64,000 nt of DNA from Sphingomonas sp. PR090111-T3T-6A (GCF_000383095.1 NZ_AORL01000025.1:38578-102577); one strand, 5' to 3'. Shown: positions 36,253 to 45,592, counted from the first letter of the stretch. Made by a program: numbers and translations. Notes: generated by a model from the sequence alone, not told the origin.

Positions 36253-37614
36253 ATGCGCCTTGCCCTTGCCTCCTTCGCCGCGCTGATCGCGGCGACGCCT
36301 GCCCTGTCCGCCCCGCTCGACACCGCGGCGATCGATCGCGCGGCGGCTGAAATCCTCAAGACGACGCAGGTGCCTTCCGCCTCGATCGCGGTCGTGGAGG
36401 ACGGGCGGATCGTCTATTCCAAGGCCTATGGGCAGCAGGGGCCGGGCAAGCCGGCGGTGACGGGCGCGCGTTATCCGATCGCCTCCATCTCCAAGCAGAT
36501 CACCGCCACCGCGATCCTGATGCTGGCGGACGAGGGCAAGCTCTCGCTCGACGACAAGGTGAGCAAGTGGCTCCCTGATCTCACCGACGCCGACAAGATC
36601 ACGGTCGCGCAGGTGCTGAGCCATACCTCGGGCTATCGCGACTATTGGCCGCAGGATTTCAGCTTCGCGGCGATGGAGCACCCGGTCACGCCGGCCGAGA
36701 TCCTGGATCGCTGGGCCAAGGCGCCGCTCGACTTCGCGCCGGGCAGCCAGTGGCAATATTCCAACACCGGCTATGTGATCGCCGGCCGGATCGTCGAGAA
36801 GGTGTCGGGCGAGCCGCTGGTGCCCTTCCTGTCGAAGCGCGTGTTCCAGCCGCTCGCCATGAAGAGCGCCGTGGATGCCGACACCGGCATGACCGCCGCC
36901 GACGCCGTGCCGCACATGCGCTATGCGCTGGGCCCGGTGCGTGTCGAGAAGCCGGCGGCGCCGGGCTGGCTGTTCGCGGCGGGCGAGCTGGCGATGACGG
37001 CGGACGACCTCGCCCGCTGGGACATCGGCATGATCGACGCCAAGCTGCTCTCGCCGGCCGGCTACAAGGCGCAGCAGACGCCGGTGACGCTCACCGACGG
37101 CAAGTCGAGCGGCTATGGCCTTGGCATCGAGATCGGCGAAGTCGATGGCCACCGGATGCTGGAGCATGGCGGCGAGGCGGTGGGCTTCCTCTCCGAGAAC
37201 CGCGTCTATCCCGACGACAAGGCCGCGATCGTGGTGATGGTGAACGGGGATTTCGGCAATGCCCAGACGGCGATTGCGGACCGTATCGAGGCCCAGCTCT
37301 TCCCGCAGGCCGACAAGACGGCGCGCGCCCGCAAGGTGTTCGACATGCTCCGCGCGGGGAAGATCGACCGCAGCCTCTTCACCGTGAACGGCAATTATTA
37401 TTTCACGCCGACCGCGATCGCCGACTATCGCGCCAGCCTTGCGCCGCTGGGCCAGCCGACCGGTATCCGCCAGCGCTCGGCCAAGCTGCGCGGAGGCTTC
37501 ACGGCGGAGGCCTATACGGTCACCTATCCCGGCCGCACGCTCACCATCGTGCTGCGCGCCGAGCCGGGCGCGAACGGCAAGATCGAGCAGTTCACCGTCT
37601 ACCCGGCGGGCTGA
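36253..37614 (+). CDS. Exported serine hydrolase of the beta-lactamase/PBP-like (class C) family
   Basis: A 453-residue protein with a signal peptide (MRLALASFAALIAATPALSA). The active-site motif SxxK is SISK (78-81), the YxN motif is YSN (169-171), and HGGE lies in LEHGGEAVGF. The C-terminal extension (about 345-453) is a separate domain (RKVFDMLRAGKIDRSLF, VTYPGRTLTIVLRAEPG). Such proteins act as esterases or D-aminopeptidases more often than as true beta-lactamases, so antibiotic resistance should not be inferred. A hairpin terminator shared with pyk follows. Confidence 0.88.
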   Translation: MRLALASFAALIAATPALSAPLDTAAIDRAAAEILKTTQVPSASIAVVEDGRIVYSKAYGQQGPGKPAVTGARYPIASISKQITATAILMLADEGKLSLDDKVSKWLPDLTDADKITVAQVLSHTSGYRDYWPQDFSFAAMEHPVTPAEILDRWAKAPLDFAPGSQWQYSNTGYVIAGRIVEKVSGEPLVPFLSKRVFQPLAMKSAVDADTGMTAADAVPHMRYALGPVRVEKPAAPGWLFAAGELAMTADDLARWDIGMIDAKLLSPAGYKAQQTPVTLTDGKSSGYGLGIEIGEVDGHRMLEHGGEAVGFLSENRVYPDDKAAIVVMVNGDFGNAQTAIADRIEAQLFPQADKTARARKVFDMLRAGKIDRSLFTVNGNYYFTPTAIADYRASLAPLGQPTGIRQRSAKLRGGFTAEAYTVTYPGRTLTIVLRAEPGANGKIEQFTVYPAG

Positions 37615-37625
37615 GCTTTCATGGG

Positions 37626-37649
37626 GCCCCTCCTGCCAGTGGGAGGGGC
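37626..37649. terminator. Hairpin terminator between the serine hydrolase and pyk
   Basis: GCCCCTCC pairs with GGAGGGGC around an eight-base loop, followed by TTATT. It is placed between convergent genes and immediately before the pyk stop codon on the other strand. Confidence 0.65.
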
Positions 37650-39122
37650 TTATTCCTCGGTCTGATAGCCCTTCAGCTCGTCGCCGGTGAGGCGGACGAC
37701 GTGGAGCACGTTGGTGGAGCCCGGCGTCTTGAACGGCACGCCGGCCATCAGCACCGCTGCCTCGCCCGCGCCGGCGACGCGCGCGCGCAGCGCCATGCGC
37801 TTGGACTTGGCGACCATTTCCTCGAAGCTGTCGACGTCGCGGGTGTGGACCGCATGTGCGCCCCACAGCAGGCCGATGCGGCGCGCGGTGCGGACGTCCG
37901 GCGTCAGCACCAGCAGCGGCACCGACGGGCGCTCGCGCGCGATGCGGCGCGCGGTCGAGCCCGAGGTGGTGAAGCAGATGATCGTCGCGGCCGACACCGT
38001 GTCGACGATCTCGGCGGCGGCGGACGCGAGCGCGTCGGCGGTGGTGGCGTCCGGGCGCGTCTCGGTGAAGTGGATGCGGGCGCGATAGTTCGGGTCCGAT
38101 TCCACCGAGATGGCGATGCGGTCCATCATGCCGACCGCTTCCTCCGGCCAGTCGCCGGCGGCGGATTCGGCCGAGAGCATGATCGCGTCGGCGCCGTCGT
38201 AGATCGCGTTCGCCACGTCCGACACCTCGGCGCGGGTCGGGGACGGCGACTTGATCATCGATTCGAGCATCTGGGTCGCCACGACCACCGGGCGGCCGAG
38301 GCGGCGCGAGGTCTCGACGATGCGCTTCTGGATCGGGGGCACCATTTCCGGCGGCAGCTCGACGCCGAGATCGCCGCGCGCGACCATCACGCCGTCCGAC
38401 AGCTCGATGATCTCGTCGAGGCGATCGATCGCGGCCGGCTTCTCGATCTTGGAAAGCAAAGCCGCCTTGCCGCCGATCAGGCGGCGAGCCTCGGCGACGT
38501 CGTCCGGGCGCTGCACGAAGCTCAATGCGATCCAGTCGACATTCTGCTCCAGCGCGAAGGCGAGGTCCTTGCGGTCCTTGTCGGTCAGCGCGGGGAGGGG
38601 GACGACCACGTCGGGCACGTTCACGCCCTTGCGGTTGGAGATCACGCCGCCGACCTCGACCAGCGTCTCGATCACGTCGAGGCTGACCTTCTGCACGCGC
38701 AGCACCAGCTTGCCGTCATCGACCAGCAGGCGGGAGCCGGGCTCCAGCGCCTCGAAGATCTCGCGATGGGGAAGGGTGACGCGGGTGGCGTCGCCCGGTG
38801 CCGAATCGCGATCGAGCTGGAAGGCGTCGCCGGTCTTCAGCGTCACCGCGCCGTCCGCAAAGGTGCCGACGCGCAGCTTCGGCCCCTGAAGGTCGGCGAG
38901 GATGGTGGTCGGCCGGTTCAGCTCCTTCTCGAGCTGGCGGATCGCCGCGATCGACTGGGCATGATCCTCATGCGCGCCGTGGCTCATGTTGACGCGGAAA
39001 GCGTCCGCTCCGGCGAGGAACAATTTGCGGATCATTTCGGGCGAGCGGCTGGCAGGCCCCAGTGTAGCCAGCACGCGAACCTTGCGGCGACGGGGCGCAA
39101 ATGCGCTCGTGCTGATCGACAT
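37650..39122 (-). CDS. pyk: Pyruvate kinase
   Basis: A 490-residue glycolytic enzyme converting phosphoenolpyruvate and ADP to pyruvate and ATP. Motifs in order: KVRVLATLGPASRS, FRVNMSHGAHEDH, ILADLQGPKLRVGTF, the active-site segment MVARGDLGVELP, and VVATQMLESM, with the C-terminal allosteric domain ending KGYQTEE. It has the typical A/B/A/C domain order. Start ATG 39122 follows AAGGAG by 11 bases; a further upstream frame begins in sequence that belongs to the gap before DUF1244. Confidence 0.96.
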   Translation of the reverse strand: MSISTSAFAPRRRKVRVLATLGPASRSPEMIRKLFLAGADAFRVNMSHGAHEDHAQSIAAIRQLEKELNRPTTILADLQGPKLRVGTFADGAVTLKTGDAFQLDRDSAPGDATRVTLPHREIFEALEPGSRLLVDDGKLVLRVQKVSLDVIETLVEVGGVISNRKGVNVPDVVVPLPALTDKDRKDLAFALEQNVDWIALSFVQRPDDVAEARRLIGGKAALLSKIEKPAAIDRLDEIIELSDGVMVARGDLGVELPPEMVPPIQKRIVETSRRLGRPVVVATQMLESMIKSPSPTRAEVSDVANAIYDGADAIMLSAESAAGDWPEEAVGMMDRIAISVESDPNYRARIHFTETRPDATTADALASAAAEIVDTVSAATIICFTTSGSTARRIARERPSVPLLVLTPDVRTARRIGLLWGAHAVHTRDVDSFEEMVAKSKRMALRARVAGAGEAAVLMAGVPFKTPGSTNVLHVVRLTGDELKGYQTEE

Positions 39123-39205
39123 GGGTACGGAAGCTCCTTGTGCGCGCGGGAAGGGATGCCCATTACCCCCTCCATTCATCAGATCAACCGGGGAATGACA
39201 GCGTT

Positions 39206-39511
39206 ATGCAACTGGATGATGTCGATGACGCAATTGCGGCGGCCGTGTTTCGCCGGCTGGTGAGTCATCTGCGGCACCGCTCGGACGCGGAAAACATCGA
39301 TCTGATGGGCCTTGCGGGCTTTTGCCGCAACTGCCTGGGCGACTGGACGGCCGAGGCTTCGGGTGGAACGATCAGCAAGGATCAGGGCCGCGAGGCGGTC
39401 TATGGGATGCCTTATGCGCAATGGAAGGCCGAGCATCAGGGCGAGGCCACGCCCGAGCAGATCGCCCGCATGGCCGAGAGCCTGAAGAAGAACCCACCGG
39501 CGGACGCTTGA
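39206..39511 (+). CDS. DUF1244 family protein
   Basis: A 101-residue cytoplasmic protein of DUF1244, a small family found mainly in alpha- and gammaproteobacteria. The core [30 protein letters not shown] is highly conserved, with the cysteine pair CRNC possibly metal-binding or redox active, and [13 protein letters not shown] near the C-terminus. Function unknown. ATG 39206 gives the expected N-terminus. It is divergent from pyk and is followed by DUF2312 after 55 bases. Confidence 0.88.
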   Translation: MQLDDVDDAIAAAVFRRLVSHLRHRSDAENIDLMGLAGFCRNCLGDWTAEASGGTISKDQGREAVYGMPYAQWKAEHQGEATPEQIARMAESLKKNPPADA

Positions 39512-39566
39512 GCGCAAGGCCCCGCTCTTCTATCCCCGCGCGTTCCTACCGAATCGGGAGCGGACT

Positions 39567-39809
39567 ATGAGTGACGGCAACGTCGCGGCCGACCAGCTGC
39601 GGCTCTTCATCGAGCGTATCGAGCGCCTCGAGGAAGAAAAGAAGGGCATGCAGGACGACATCAAGGACGTCTATCTCGAAGCCAAGTCGCAGGGCTATGA
39701 CCCCAAGACGATGCGGACTATCGTGCGCCTCCGTAAGATGGAGAAGAATGCGCGCGACGAGGCCGAAGCCCTGCTCGAGACCTACAAGGCGGCGCTGGGT
39801 CTGAACTGA
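39567..39809 (+). CDS. DUF2312 family protein (GapR-like)
   Basis: An 80-residue helical protein: [39 protein letters not shown] and [25 protein letters not shown]. This family includes Caulobacter GapR, a chromosome-associated protein that binds over-twisted AT-rich DNA and supports replication. The key positively charged helices and the QGYD(P/T)K motif are retained, so a GapR-type nucleoid role is a reasonable prediction. GAGCGGAC before the ATG is a weak site. It is likely transcribed with DUF1244. Confidence 0.88.
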   Translation: MSDGNVAADQLRLFIERIERLEEEKKGMQDDIKDVYLEAKSQGYDPKTMRTIVRLRKMEKNARDEAEALLETYKAALGLN

Positions 39810-39849
39810 CCCGGCAGGCGATCGGCGCGCGCGGGGAGAGGGCCCGGCG

Positions 39850-40521
39850 ATGAAGCTCTACGGTTTCATTCTATCCCCTTTCGTCCAGCGCGTGCTGATC
39901 GCCGCGCGCCTCAAGGGGCATGAGATCCCCGTCGTGCCGCCTCCGGGCGGTTCGATCCATTCGGCGGAGTTCGCCGCGATCAGCCCGATGCGCCGCATCC
40001 CCGTGCTGGAGGATGAGGACGGCTGGCACCTCGCCGAATCGGCGCCGATCATCGCTTATCTGGACGATGCGCTCTCCGGGCCGCCGCTGCTGCCCGCCGA
40101 TCCGCGTGCCCGCGCGCTGGCCCGGATGATCGCCGGCCTTGTCGACACCGAGATCGCGGCGGGCCTGCGCCACTTCATGCGCCAGACGGTCTTCTGCCTG
40201 TGCTCGGACACGGGCCAGCTCGACTACGGCCGCGAGCAGCTCGCGCTCGGCCTCGACGCGATCGAGCGGATCGGCATCGGCCAGGACGAATGGGCCGCCG
40301 GAGACGTGCCCGGAATCGCCGATGCGGCGCTGATCCCGCTGCTCGCGCTGGCCGGGATCATCGAGACGCATTTCGACGGCGGCGCGCTGATGGCCGGACG
40401 CCCCGGCCTCGCCGCTTATTGGGCCCGGGTGAGGGACACCGCGATCGGCCGGCGCACCCGCGAGGAGATGGGCGGCATCGTCCCCATCGTCATGGGCCGC
40501 CGCGCCGCCCAGCCCGCCTAG
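39850..40521 (+). CDS. Glutathione S-transferase family protein
   Basis: A 223-residue GST. The N-terminal thioredoxin fold begins [23 protein letters not shown], where the serine of SPF is the usual glutathione-activating residue; [23 protein letters not shown] gives the cis-proline and the ES glutathione-binding pair. The all-helical C-terminal half has [17 protein letters not shown]. Substrate unknown. It is different in class from the GST at 271-972. It precedes yebC by 80 bases. Confidence 0.87.
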   Translation: MKLYGFILSPFVQRVLIAARLKGHEIPVVPPPGGSIHSAEFAAISPMRRIPVLEDEDGWHLAESAPIIAYLDDALSGPPLLPADPRARALARMIAGLVDTEIAAGLRHFMRQTVFCLCSDTGQLDYGREQLALGLDAIERIGIGQDEWAAGDVPGIADAALIPLLALAGIIETHFDGGALMAGRPGLAAYWARVRDTAIGRRTREEMGGIVPIVMGRRAAQPA

Positions 40522-40601
40522 CGGGTCGGGATTGCGCAACGGGCGCCTCACGGCCTAGAGACGCCCACTCAATCTTCGCAAGCAGCAGGACGATCACGGC
40601 G

Positions 40602-41345
40602 ATGGCCGGCCATTCCAAATTCAAGAACATCATGCATCGCAAGGGCGCGCAGGATAAGAAGCGCTCGGCGCTCTTTTCCAAGCTCAGCCGCGAAATCACG
40701 GTGGCGGCGAAGATGGGCCTGCCCGATCCGGCGATGAACGCGCGCCTGCGTTCCGCCATCATCGCGGCGCGCGCCCAGTCGATGCCGAACGACAACATCA
40801 AGCGCTCGATCGACAAGGCGGCCGGCAATGACGGCGCCAATTATGAAGAGGTCCGCTACGAGGGCTTCGGCCCGGCCGGCGTGTCGCTCATCATCGAGAC
40901 GCTGACCGACAACCGCAACCGCACCGCCACCAACGTGCGCACCGCCGTCTCCAAGAATGGCGGCAATCTCGGCGCGGGCGGCTCGGTGAGCCATGGTTTC
41001 GACCGCATGGGGCTGATCTCCTACCCGGAGAAGGCCGGCGACGCCGAAAAGGTGTTCGAGGCCGCGCTCGAAGCCGGCGCCGAGGACGTGACCTCCGACG
41101 AGGGCCACGAGATCTGGACCGCGACGGATTCGCTCCACGAGGTCGCCAAGGCGCTGGAAGCGGTGCTCGGCGAGCCGGAGGGCGTGAAGCTCGCCTGGCG
41201 CCCGCAGACCATGGTGACGCTCACCACGGTGGACGAGGCGGCGCTGCTGATGAAGCTGATCGACACCCTCGAAGAGGATGACGACGTCCAGACCGTCTGG
41301 GGCAATTACGACGTGCCCGACGACATCATGGAGAAGCTGGCTTGA
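40602..41345 (+). CDS. yebC: YebC/PmpR family protein (probable translation factor)
   Basis: A 247-residue protein starting [21 protein letters not shown], the invariant family N-terminus. [26 protein letters not shown] and YEGFGPAGV follow. The family was described as a transcription regulator and more recently as a factor that helps ribosomes with proline-rich sequences. It heads the yebC-ruvC-ruvA-ruvB block, an arrangement common in proteobacteria. ruvC starts ten bases after its stop. Confidence 0.95.
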   Translation: MAGHSKFKNIMHRKGAQDKKRSALFSKLSREITVAAKMGLPDPAMNARLRSAIIAARAQSMPNDNIKRSIDKAAGNDGANYEEVRYEGFGPAGVSLIIETLTDNRNRTATNVRTAVSKNGGNLGAGGSVSHGFDRMGLISYPEKAGDAEKVFEAALEAGAEDVTSDEGHEIWTATDSLHEVAKALEAVLGEPEGVKLAWRPQTMVTLTTVDEAALLMKLIDTLEEDDDVQTVWGNYDVPDDIMEKLA

Positions 41346-41355
41346 GGCTGACGGG

Positions 41356-41853
41356 GTGCTGATCCTCGGGCTCGATCCGGGGCTCGGCACCACGGGCTGG
41401 GGGGTGATCGCCGCCGACGGCAATCGCCTGTCCCACGTCGCCAACGGGCAGATCCGCACCGAAGTGGCGATGCCGCTGCCGCGCCGCCTCGCGCTGCTCC
41501 ACGGCGCGCTGATCGAGGTGATCCGCGCTCACCGGCCCGAGGGCGCGGCGGTCGAGGAGGTGCTCGGCAACTCCAACGCCCAGTCGACGCTCAAGCTCGG
41601 GCAGGCGCGCGGCGTCGTGCTGCTGGCCGCCGCGCAGGCGGAGATCGTGATCGGGGAATATCATCCCTCGATCGTCAAGAAGGCGGTGGTCGGCACCGGC
41701 GGGGCGGACAAGAAGCAGGTGCAGGCGATGGTCTCGCGGCTGCTGCCCGGCGTGAAGCTGACCGGCGCGGACGCTGCCGATGCGCTCGCCGTCGCCATCA
41801 CCCATGCGCATCATGTGGCGAGCCAGCGCGCCATGCTGCGCCGCGTTTCGTGA
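41356..41853 (+). CDS. ruvC: Holliday junction resolvase RuvC
   Basis: A 165-residue endonuclease that cuts Holliday junctions brought by Ruv[18 protein letters not shown] carries the first catalytic aspartate (D7), [21 protein letters not shown] the glutamate (E67), and [16 protein letters not shown] the last two aspartates (D139, D142). The start is GTG 41356, which gives the normal N-terminus; no ATG in frame fits. The ruvA start follows the stop by only 16 bases. Confidence 0.96.
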   Translation: MLILGLDPGLGTTGWGVIAADGNRLSHVANGQIRTEVAMPLPRRLALLHGALIEVIRAHRPEGAAVEEVLGNSNAQSTLKLGQARGVVLLAAAQAEIVIGEYHPSIVKKAVVGTGGADKKQVQAMVSRLLPGVKLTGADAADALAVAITHAHHVASQRAMLRRVS

Positions 41854-41869
41854 GGACAAAGGGGGCATG

Positions 41870-42469
41870 ATGATCGCACGGCTGACCGGCATCCTCGCCG
41901 AGGCGGGGGCCGACCATGGCGTGATCGACGTGAACGGCGTCGGCTATCTCGTGCAGCTCTCGGGCAAGACCTTGCAGGCGCTGGGGGGCGTCGGCTCGGA
42001 GGTGAAGATCCTCACCGACATGCAGGTGCGCGAGGATGCGATCACGCTGTTCGGCTTCGGCTCGACGACCGAGCGCGACTGGTTCCGCCTGCTGACCCAG
42101 GTGCAGGGGGTGGGCGGCCGCCTCGCGCTCGCCATCCTCTCGACGCTGGCGCCGGACGAACTCTCCCGCGCGGTGGCGTCGGGCGACAAGGCGATGGTGG
42201 CGCGCGCCAACGGCGTCGGCCCGAAGCTGGCGCTGCGCATCGTGACCGAACTCAAGGACAAGGCCGGCCCGGCGCTCGGCCCGGTGGGCATGGCGACGGC
42301 GGCGCCCAAGGGCGGCGCGGTCAACGACGCGCTCTCGGCGCTCGCCAATCTCGGATTCCGCCCGGCCGAGGCGTCGGCGGCGGTGGGCGCAGCGGCGGAG
42401 GAGCTGGGGGAGGGCGCCACGCTCGATGCGCTGGTCCGCCTCGCGCTGCGCAAGGCTTCCAAGGCGTAA
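41870..42469 (+). CDS. ruvA: Holliday junction branch migration protein RuvA
   Basis: A 199-residue protein that binds the four-way junction and loads Ruv[32 protein letters not shown] is the OB-fold N-terminus; [17 protein letters not shown] and [21 protein letters not shown] are the two helix-hairpin-helix motifs; the C-terminal RuvB-contacting domain is [16 protein letters not shown]. Two adjacent ATGs (41867 and 41870) could start; both are close to AAAGGGGG. It is followed by a small secreted-protein gene instead of directly by ruvB. Confidence 0.95.
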   Translation: MIARLTGILAEAGADHGVIDVNGVGYLVQLSGKTLQALGGVGSEVKILTDMQVREDAITLFGFGSTTERDWFRLLTQVQGVGGRLALAILSTLAPDELSRAVASGDKAMVARANGVGPKLALRIVTELKDKAGPALGPVGMATAAPKGGAVNDALSALANLGFRPAEASAAVGAAAEELGEGATLDALVRLALRKASKA

Positions 42470-42536
42470 GGCACGCGATTGAGCGATCCCTTGCGCGGGG
42501 CTACAGATTGTCGCCGGCGGACAAGAGGGGGCTGAT

Positions 42537-43025
42537 ATGCGGATCGTTGGGCCGGTGCTGGCCATTCTCTGCTGGGCAGGCGTGGCGCAGGCGGACGCGC
42601 CGGCTTGCCCCGAGGCGCCGAAGCTGTGGCGCGGCGCGGCTGACCTGCCCGCGGCGCATTCGCTCGCCGGCAATCCCAATCCGATGCTGACGCTCAACGT
42701 ACCGGCGATCGCGGCGCTCGCCCCGGCTGAAGGGGTGAGCTTCGCCGCCCCGCTCGGCAAGCCGGTGGCGGCGGGCGACAAGGGCGGGCTGCTGGTCTTC
42801 CATGTCGCGTTGAGCGGCACCTATCGCGTCGCGCTCGGCGGCAAGGCCTGGATCGACGTCGTGCAGCGGGGCAAGTCGCTGCCGTCCGCCGCCCATGCCC
42901 ATGGCGCGCCCTGCTCGGGCATCGCCAAGCAAGTCGATTTCGCGCTGGCGCCGGGGGACTACATCCTCCAGCTCAGCGACAGCCAGGCCGATCATATCCC
43001 GGTGCTGCTCAGCCGGCTTCCCTGA
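42537..43025 (+). CDS. Secreted protein of unknown function between ruvA and ruvB
   Basis: A 162-residue protein with a signal peptide ([21 protein letters not shown]). Mature part: [24 protein letters not shown] at the start, then a beta-rich middle ([29 protein letters not shown]) with a short polar segment [14 protein letters not shown], and a C-terminal [27 protein letters not shown]. The C-terminal half resembles carbohydrate- or lipid-binding beta-sandwich domains in layout, nothing more. Two cysteines (one near residue 24, one near 122) may pair. I do not recognise a family. Its place in the ruv operon implies shared transcription, not shared function. Confidence 0.7.
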   Translation: MRIVGPVLAILCWAGVAQADAPACPEAPKLWRGAADLPAAHSLAGNPNPMLTLNVPAIAALAPAEGVSFAAPLGKPVAAGDKGGLLVFHVALSGTYRVALGGKAWIDVVQRGKSLPSAAHAHGAPCSGIAKQVDFALAPGDYILQLSDSQADHIPVLLSRLP

Positions 43026-43069
43026 GCGCTGGCGCCCGCCATGCGGAACGGCTAGGGAACGGATCGACC

Positions 43070-44092
43070 ATGAGCGAACCCGACCGCCTCCTCGCCGCCG
43101 AGCGCCGCCCCGAAGATATCGACGCCGCGCTGCGGCCCAAGACGCTCGACGATTTCGTCGGGCAGAAGGCGGCGCGCGAGAATCTCCGCGTCTTCATCGG
43201 CGCCGCCAAGGCGCGCGGCGAGGCGATGGATCATGTACTGTTCTTCGGCCCGCCCGGCCTCGGCAAGACGACGCTCGCCCAGATCGTCGCGCGCGAGCTA
43301 GGCGTGGGCTTCCGCGCCACCTCCGGCCCGGTGATCGCCAAGTCGGGCGATCTGGCGGCCTTGCTCACCAATCTGGAGGAGGGCGACGTCCTCTTCATCG
43401 ACGAGATCCACCGCCTCGCGCCCGCCGTCGAGGAAGTGCTCTATCCGGCGATGGAGGACCGCGTGCTCGACCTGATGATCGGCGAGGGGCCGTCCGCGCG
43501 CTCGGTCCGGATCGAGCTGCCGCGCTTCACGCTGGTGGGGGCTACGACACGGCAGGGGCTGCTGACCACGCCGCTGCGCGATCGCTTCGGCATTCCGGTG
43601 CGCCTGCAATTCTACACGGTGGACGAGCTGGAGCTGGTGGTGGCGCGCGCCGCCCGGCTGCTGGCACTCGATCTCGCGCGCGACGGGGCGACCGAGATCG
43701 CGCGGCGTTCGCGCGGCACGCCCCGCATCGCCGGGCGCCTGCTCCGTCGGGTGCGGGACTTCGCGCACATGGCGGGCGACCCGGTGGTGGACGCTCGCGT
43801 GGCCGATGCGGCGCTCACCCGGCTGGAGGTGGACAATCTCGGCCTCGACGCGATGGACCGGCGCTATCTGCTGATGATCGCCGACGTCTATCGCGGCGGC
43901 CCGGTCGGCGTGGAGACAATCGCCGCCGGTCTCTCCGAACCGCGCGACACGGTGGAGGAGGTGATCGAGCCCTATCTCATCCAGCTCGGCCTGCTTGCCC
44001 GCACGGCGCGGGGGCGTTGCCTGACCGGCCGGGCATGGACCCATCTCGGCCTGCCGATGCCGGCGGGCGTGCAGGATGGCCTGTTCGACTGA
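43070..44092 (+). CDS. ruvB: Holliday junction branch migration ATPase RuvB
   Basis: A 340-residue AAA+ motor. [12 protein letters not shown], Walker [14 protein letters not shown], Walker [10 protein letters not shown], sensor [18 protein letters not shown] and arginine-finger region, and the winged-helix C-terminus ([32 protein letters not shown]) are all present. It drives branch migration with RuvA. It closes the ruv block; the next three genes are on the other strand. Confidence 0.97.
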   Translation: MSEPDRLLAAERRPEDIDAALRPKTLDDFVGQKAARENLRVFIGAAKARGEAMDHVLFFGPPGLGKTTLAQIVARELGVGFRATSGPVIAKSGDLAALLTNLEEGDVLFIDEIHRLAPAVEEVLYPAMEDRVLDLMIGEGPSARSVRIELPRFTLVGATTRQGLLTTPLRDRFGIPVRLQFYTVDELELVVARAARLLALDLARDGATEIARRSRGTPRIAGRLLRRVRDFAHMAGDPVVDARVADAALTRLEVDNLGLDAMDRRYLLMIADVYRGGPVGVETIAAGLSEPRDTVEEVIEPYLIQLGLLARTARGRCLTGRAWTHLGLPMPAGVQDGLFD

Positions 44093-44099
44093 AGCCGTC

Positions 44100-44399
44100 T
44101 CAGCCGGCCTTCCGGCGTCCGAAGATCAGCGCCAGCCCGATCCCCATTCCGACGAAGCCGGCCGCCAGCATCGGAAGCCCGTGGGGTATGTTCCTGGGGA
44201 AGATGCGGTCGATCAGGAAGGCGGACAGCAGCAGGTTGGCCGATCCCCACAGCACATTTTCCAGCGCCGAGGACATGCCGACCCCGCGAGGCCGCGCCCA
44301 CGGCGTGTAGAAGCGCTCGCCCTGCAAGCCGGCCAGCAGATGCGGCAGGGAATTGCAGAGCAACATGCCGGCGAACAACAGCCCGAGATAGGCGATCAT
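44100..44399 (-). CDS. Small polytopic membrane protein (module gene 3)
   Basis: A 99-residue protein with about three hydrophobic segments: MIAYLGLLFAGMLLCNSLPHLLAG, ENVLWGSANLLLSAFLI and LPMLAAGFVGMGIGLALIFG. The first segment is followed by GLQGERFYTPWARPRG, a short loop pattern that I also associate with small conserved membrane proteins. Function unknown. It starts one base after the stop of the HTH regulator and is the last gene of a three-gene minus-strand operon. Confidence 0.7.
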   Translation of the reverse strand: MIAYLGLLFAGMLLCNSLPHLLAGLQGERFYTPWARPRGVGMSSALENVLWGSANLLLSAFLIDRIFPRNIPHGLPMLAAGFVGMGIGLALIFGRRKAG

Positions 44400-44400
44400 G

Positions 44401-44607
44401 TCAGTCCTCCAGCGCGAACAGTGCCTCCACCGGCTGGCCTAGCACGCGGGCGAGGCGCAGCGCGAGGATGGTGGAGGGGACGAACACGCCATTTTCCACC
44501 GTATTGATCGTCTTGCGGCTGACGCCCGCGCGCTCGGCCAACTCGGCCTGCGTCCAGCCATGCCGAGCCCGCTCCTCACGCAGGCGGTTGCTCAGGCCTT
44601 CAGCCAT
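44401..44607 (-). CDS. XRE-family helix-turn-helix regulator (module gene 2)
   Basis: A 68-residue DNA-binding protein consisting of almost nothing but the HTH domain: LREERARHGWTQAELAERAG and VSRKTINTVENG (helices 2 and 3, about 19-42), then FVPSTILALRLARVLGQPVEALFAL. It belongs to the minimal type that is often paired with a DUF2178-like membrane protein. It overlaps the upstream membrane gene by eight bases. The two ACCTATAGGT palindromes before the operon are its most likely binding sites, suggesting autoregulation. Confidence 0.9.
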   Translation of the reverse strand: MAEGLSNRLREERARHGWTQAELAERAGVSRKTINTVENGVFVPSTILALRLARVLGQPVEALFALED

Positions 44608-45022
44608 CCTGCATCGACGTCCGTTCGAGGGCGGCGAAGGAGATCAGCGCCGCGGCGATTCCGGCGGTCACGATCGCCCGGATCACGGTCTGCATGTCGA
44701 TCGCCACCAGCCGCACCAGCACCGACAGGGTCAACGCCGCAGCGATGGCCGCGAAATAGCCGATCGCCATGCTGCGGGCGCGGTTGGCGCGGGTGCCTTC
44801 GTCCTCCATCAACCGGCGGGCACCGCGCGGCATGAACCAGCCGCCCATCCCCGCGATACCGGCAAGCAACAGGATCGCCCAGGCCACCCAGACGATCGCG
44901 AACGACATCGATCCATCCGCCGGCGAATCGAACCAGGGGACGACGAGGAACAAAGCGGCGGAAAGATAGAAGAGCAGCGTGCGGGCACGGCTCAGCCGCT
45001 CGGCGGTATCGGCATTGGTCAT
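44600..45022 (-). CDS. Membrane protein next to XRE regulator (module gene 1)
   Basis: A 140-residue protein with about four transmembrane segments (ARTLLFYLSAALFLVVPWF, MSFAIVWVAWAILLLAGIAGM, ARSMAIGYFAAIAAALTLSVLV, VIRAIVTAGIAAALISF). The layout, a four-helix membrane protein followed by a tiny XRE regulator, is the common DUF2178-like pair. Function unknown; a sensor or antagonist of the regulator is conceivable. Start ATG 45022 follows the double palindrome promoter. It is the first gene of the operon. Confidence 0.75.
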   Translation of the reverse strand: MTNADTAERLSRARTLLFYLSAALFLVVPWFDSPADGSMSFAIVWVAWAILLLAGIAGMGGWFMPRGARRLMEDEGTRANRARSMAIGYFAAIAAALTLSVLVRLVAIDMQTVIRAIVTAGIAAALISFAALERTSMQDG

Positions 45023-45035
45023 GGCGGTCTTCCCG

Positions 45036-45067
45036 TGTAACCTATAGGTGATTTGTAACCTATAGGT
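45036..45067. promoter_or_regulatory. Tandem operator: two copies of TGTAACCTATAGGT
   Basis: Positions 45036-45049 and 45054-45067 carry the identical 14-mer TGTAACCTATAGGT, each with the perfect palindrome ACCTATAGGT. The period is 18 bases, so the sites lie on near-opposite faces of the helix. One copy falls in the promoter spacer and the other just downstream of the minus-10 box, as expected for repression by the XRE protein. Confidence 0.75.
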
Positions 45068-45081
45068 ATCATCATCGTCAA
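45052..45081 (-). promoter_or_regulatory. Promoter of the XRE module
   Basis: On the minus strand TTGACG (45076-45081) and TACAAA (45052-45057) are separated by 18 bases. The minus-35 box matches the consensus at five positions and the minus-10 at four. The operator copies overlap the spacer and the start region. Confidence 0.55.
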
Positions 45082-45127
45082 GCGGCCGGGGTTGCGTGGG
45101 CACGACGAAGCGTTAGACCCCGCTCTC

Positions 45128-45592
45128 ATGATCATCGACGCCACCGATCTGCCGGCGAGCGGGCGCTTCGTGGAAGGCGAGCATCGCTTTCCGCTCCGCG
45201 TGTATTTCGAGGACACGGATTTTTCGGGCGTCGTCTACCACGCCAATTATCTGCGCTATCTGGAGCGCGCGCGTTCTGACATGCTGCGCGCCGCAGGGAT
45301 CGATCAGCGTGGCGCATATGAGCAGGGGCTGGGCGTTTACGCGATCACTGATCTCGCTATCCGATATCGGCGCCCGGCGCGTCTCGACGACGATCTGCTC
45401 GTCGTCAGCCGGGTGATGGATACGAAGGCCGCTTCCTGCGTCATTCATCAGAGAGTCATGCGCGGCGATGTGTTGCTCGCCGACGCGGAGGTCACTGCGG
45501 CATTCCTTTCGCCGGAAGGAAGGCCGAGGCGGCAGCCCGACGCCTGGCTCGACATATTCCGCCGCCTCAAAGGGGATGAAGTAGCATCATGA
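45128..45592 (+). CDS. ybgC: Tol-Pal-associated acyl-CoA thioesterase YbgC
   Basis: A 154-residue hotdog-fold thioesterase. RVYFEDTDFSGVVYHANYLRYLERAR includes the catalytic aspartate (D of EDTDFSG) and the invariant YHANYL; YRRPARLDDDLLV and ADAEVTAAFLSPEGRPRR also fit. YbgC acts on acyl-CoA or acyl-ACP and accompanies the Tol-Pal genes in most proteobacteria. ATG 45128 is used; the in-frame start further upstream lies in the operator region. Its stop overlaps tolQ (ATGA). Confidence 0.94.
   Translation: MIIDATDLPASGRFVEGEHRFPLRVYFEDTDFSGVVYHANYLRYLERARSDMLRAAGIDQRGAYEQGLGVYAITDLAIRYRRPARLDDDLLVVSRVMDTKAASCVIHQRVMRGDVLLADAEVTAAFLSPEGRPRRQPDAWLDIFRRLKGDEVAS

Noticed and set aside
36253..37614. 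Beta-lactamase resistance gene
   Set aside because: SxxK/YxN motifs are shared with esterases and peptidases, and there is no resistance context. Called a serine hydrolase only.
44100..45022. XRE module as a toxin-antitoxin system
   Set aside because: Neither partner resembles a known toxin; both are multi-helix membrane proteins. A regulator with membrane proteins fits better.
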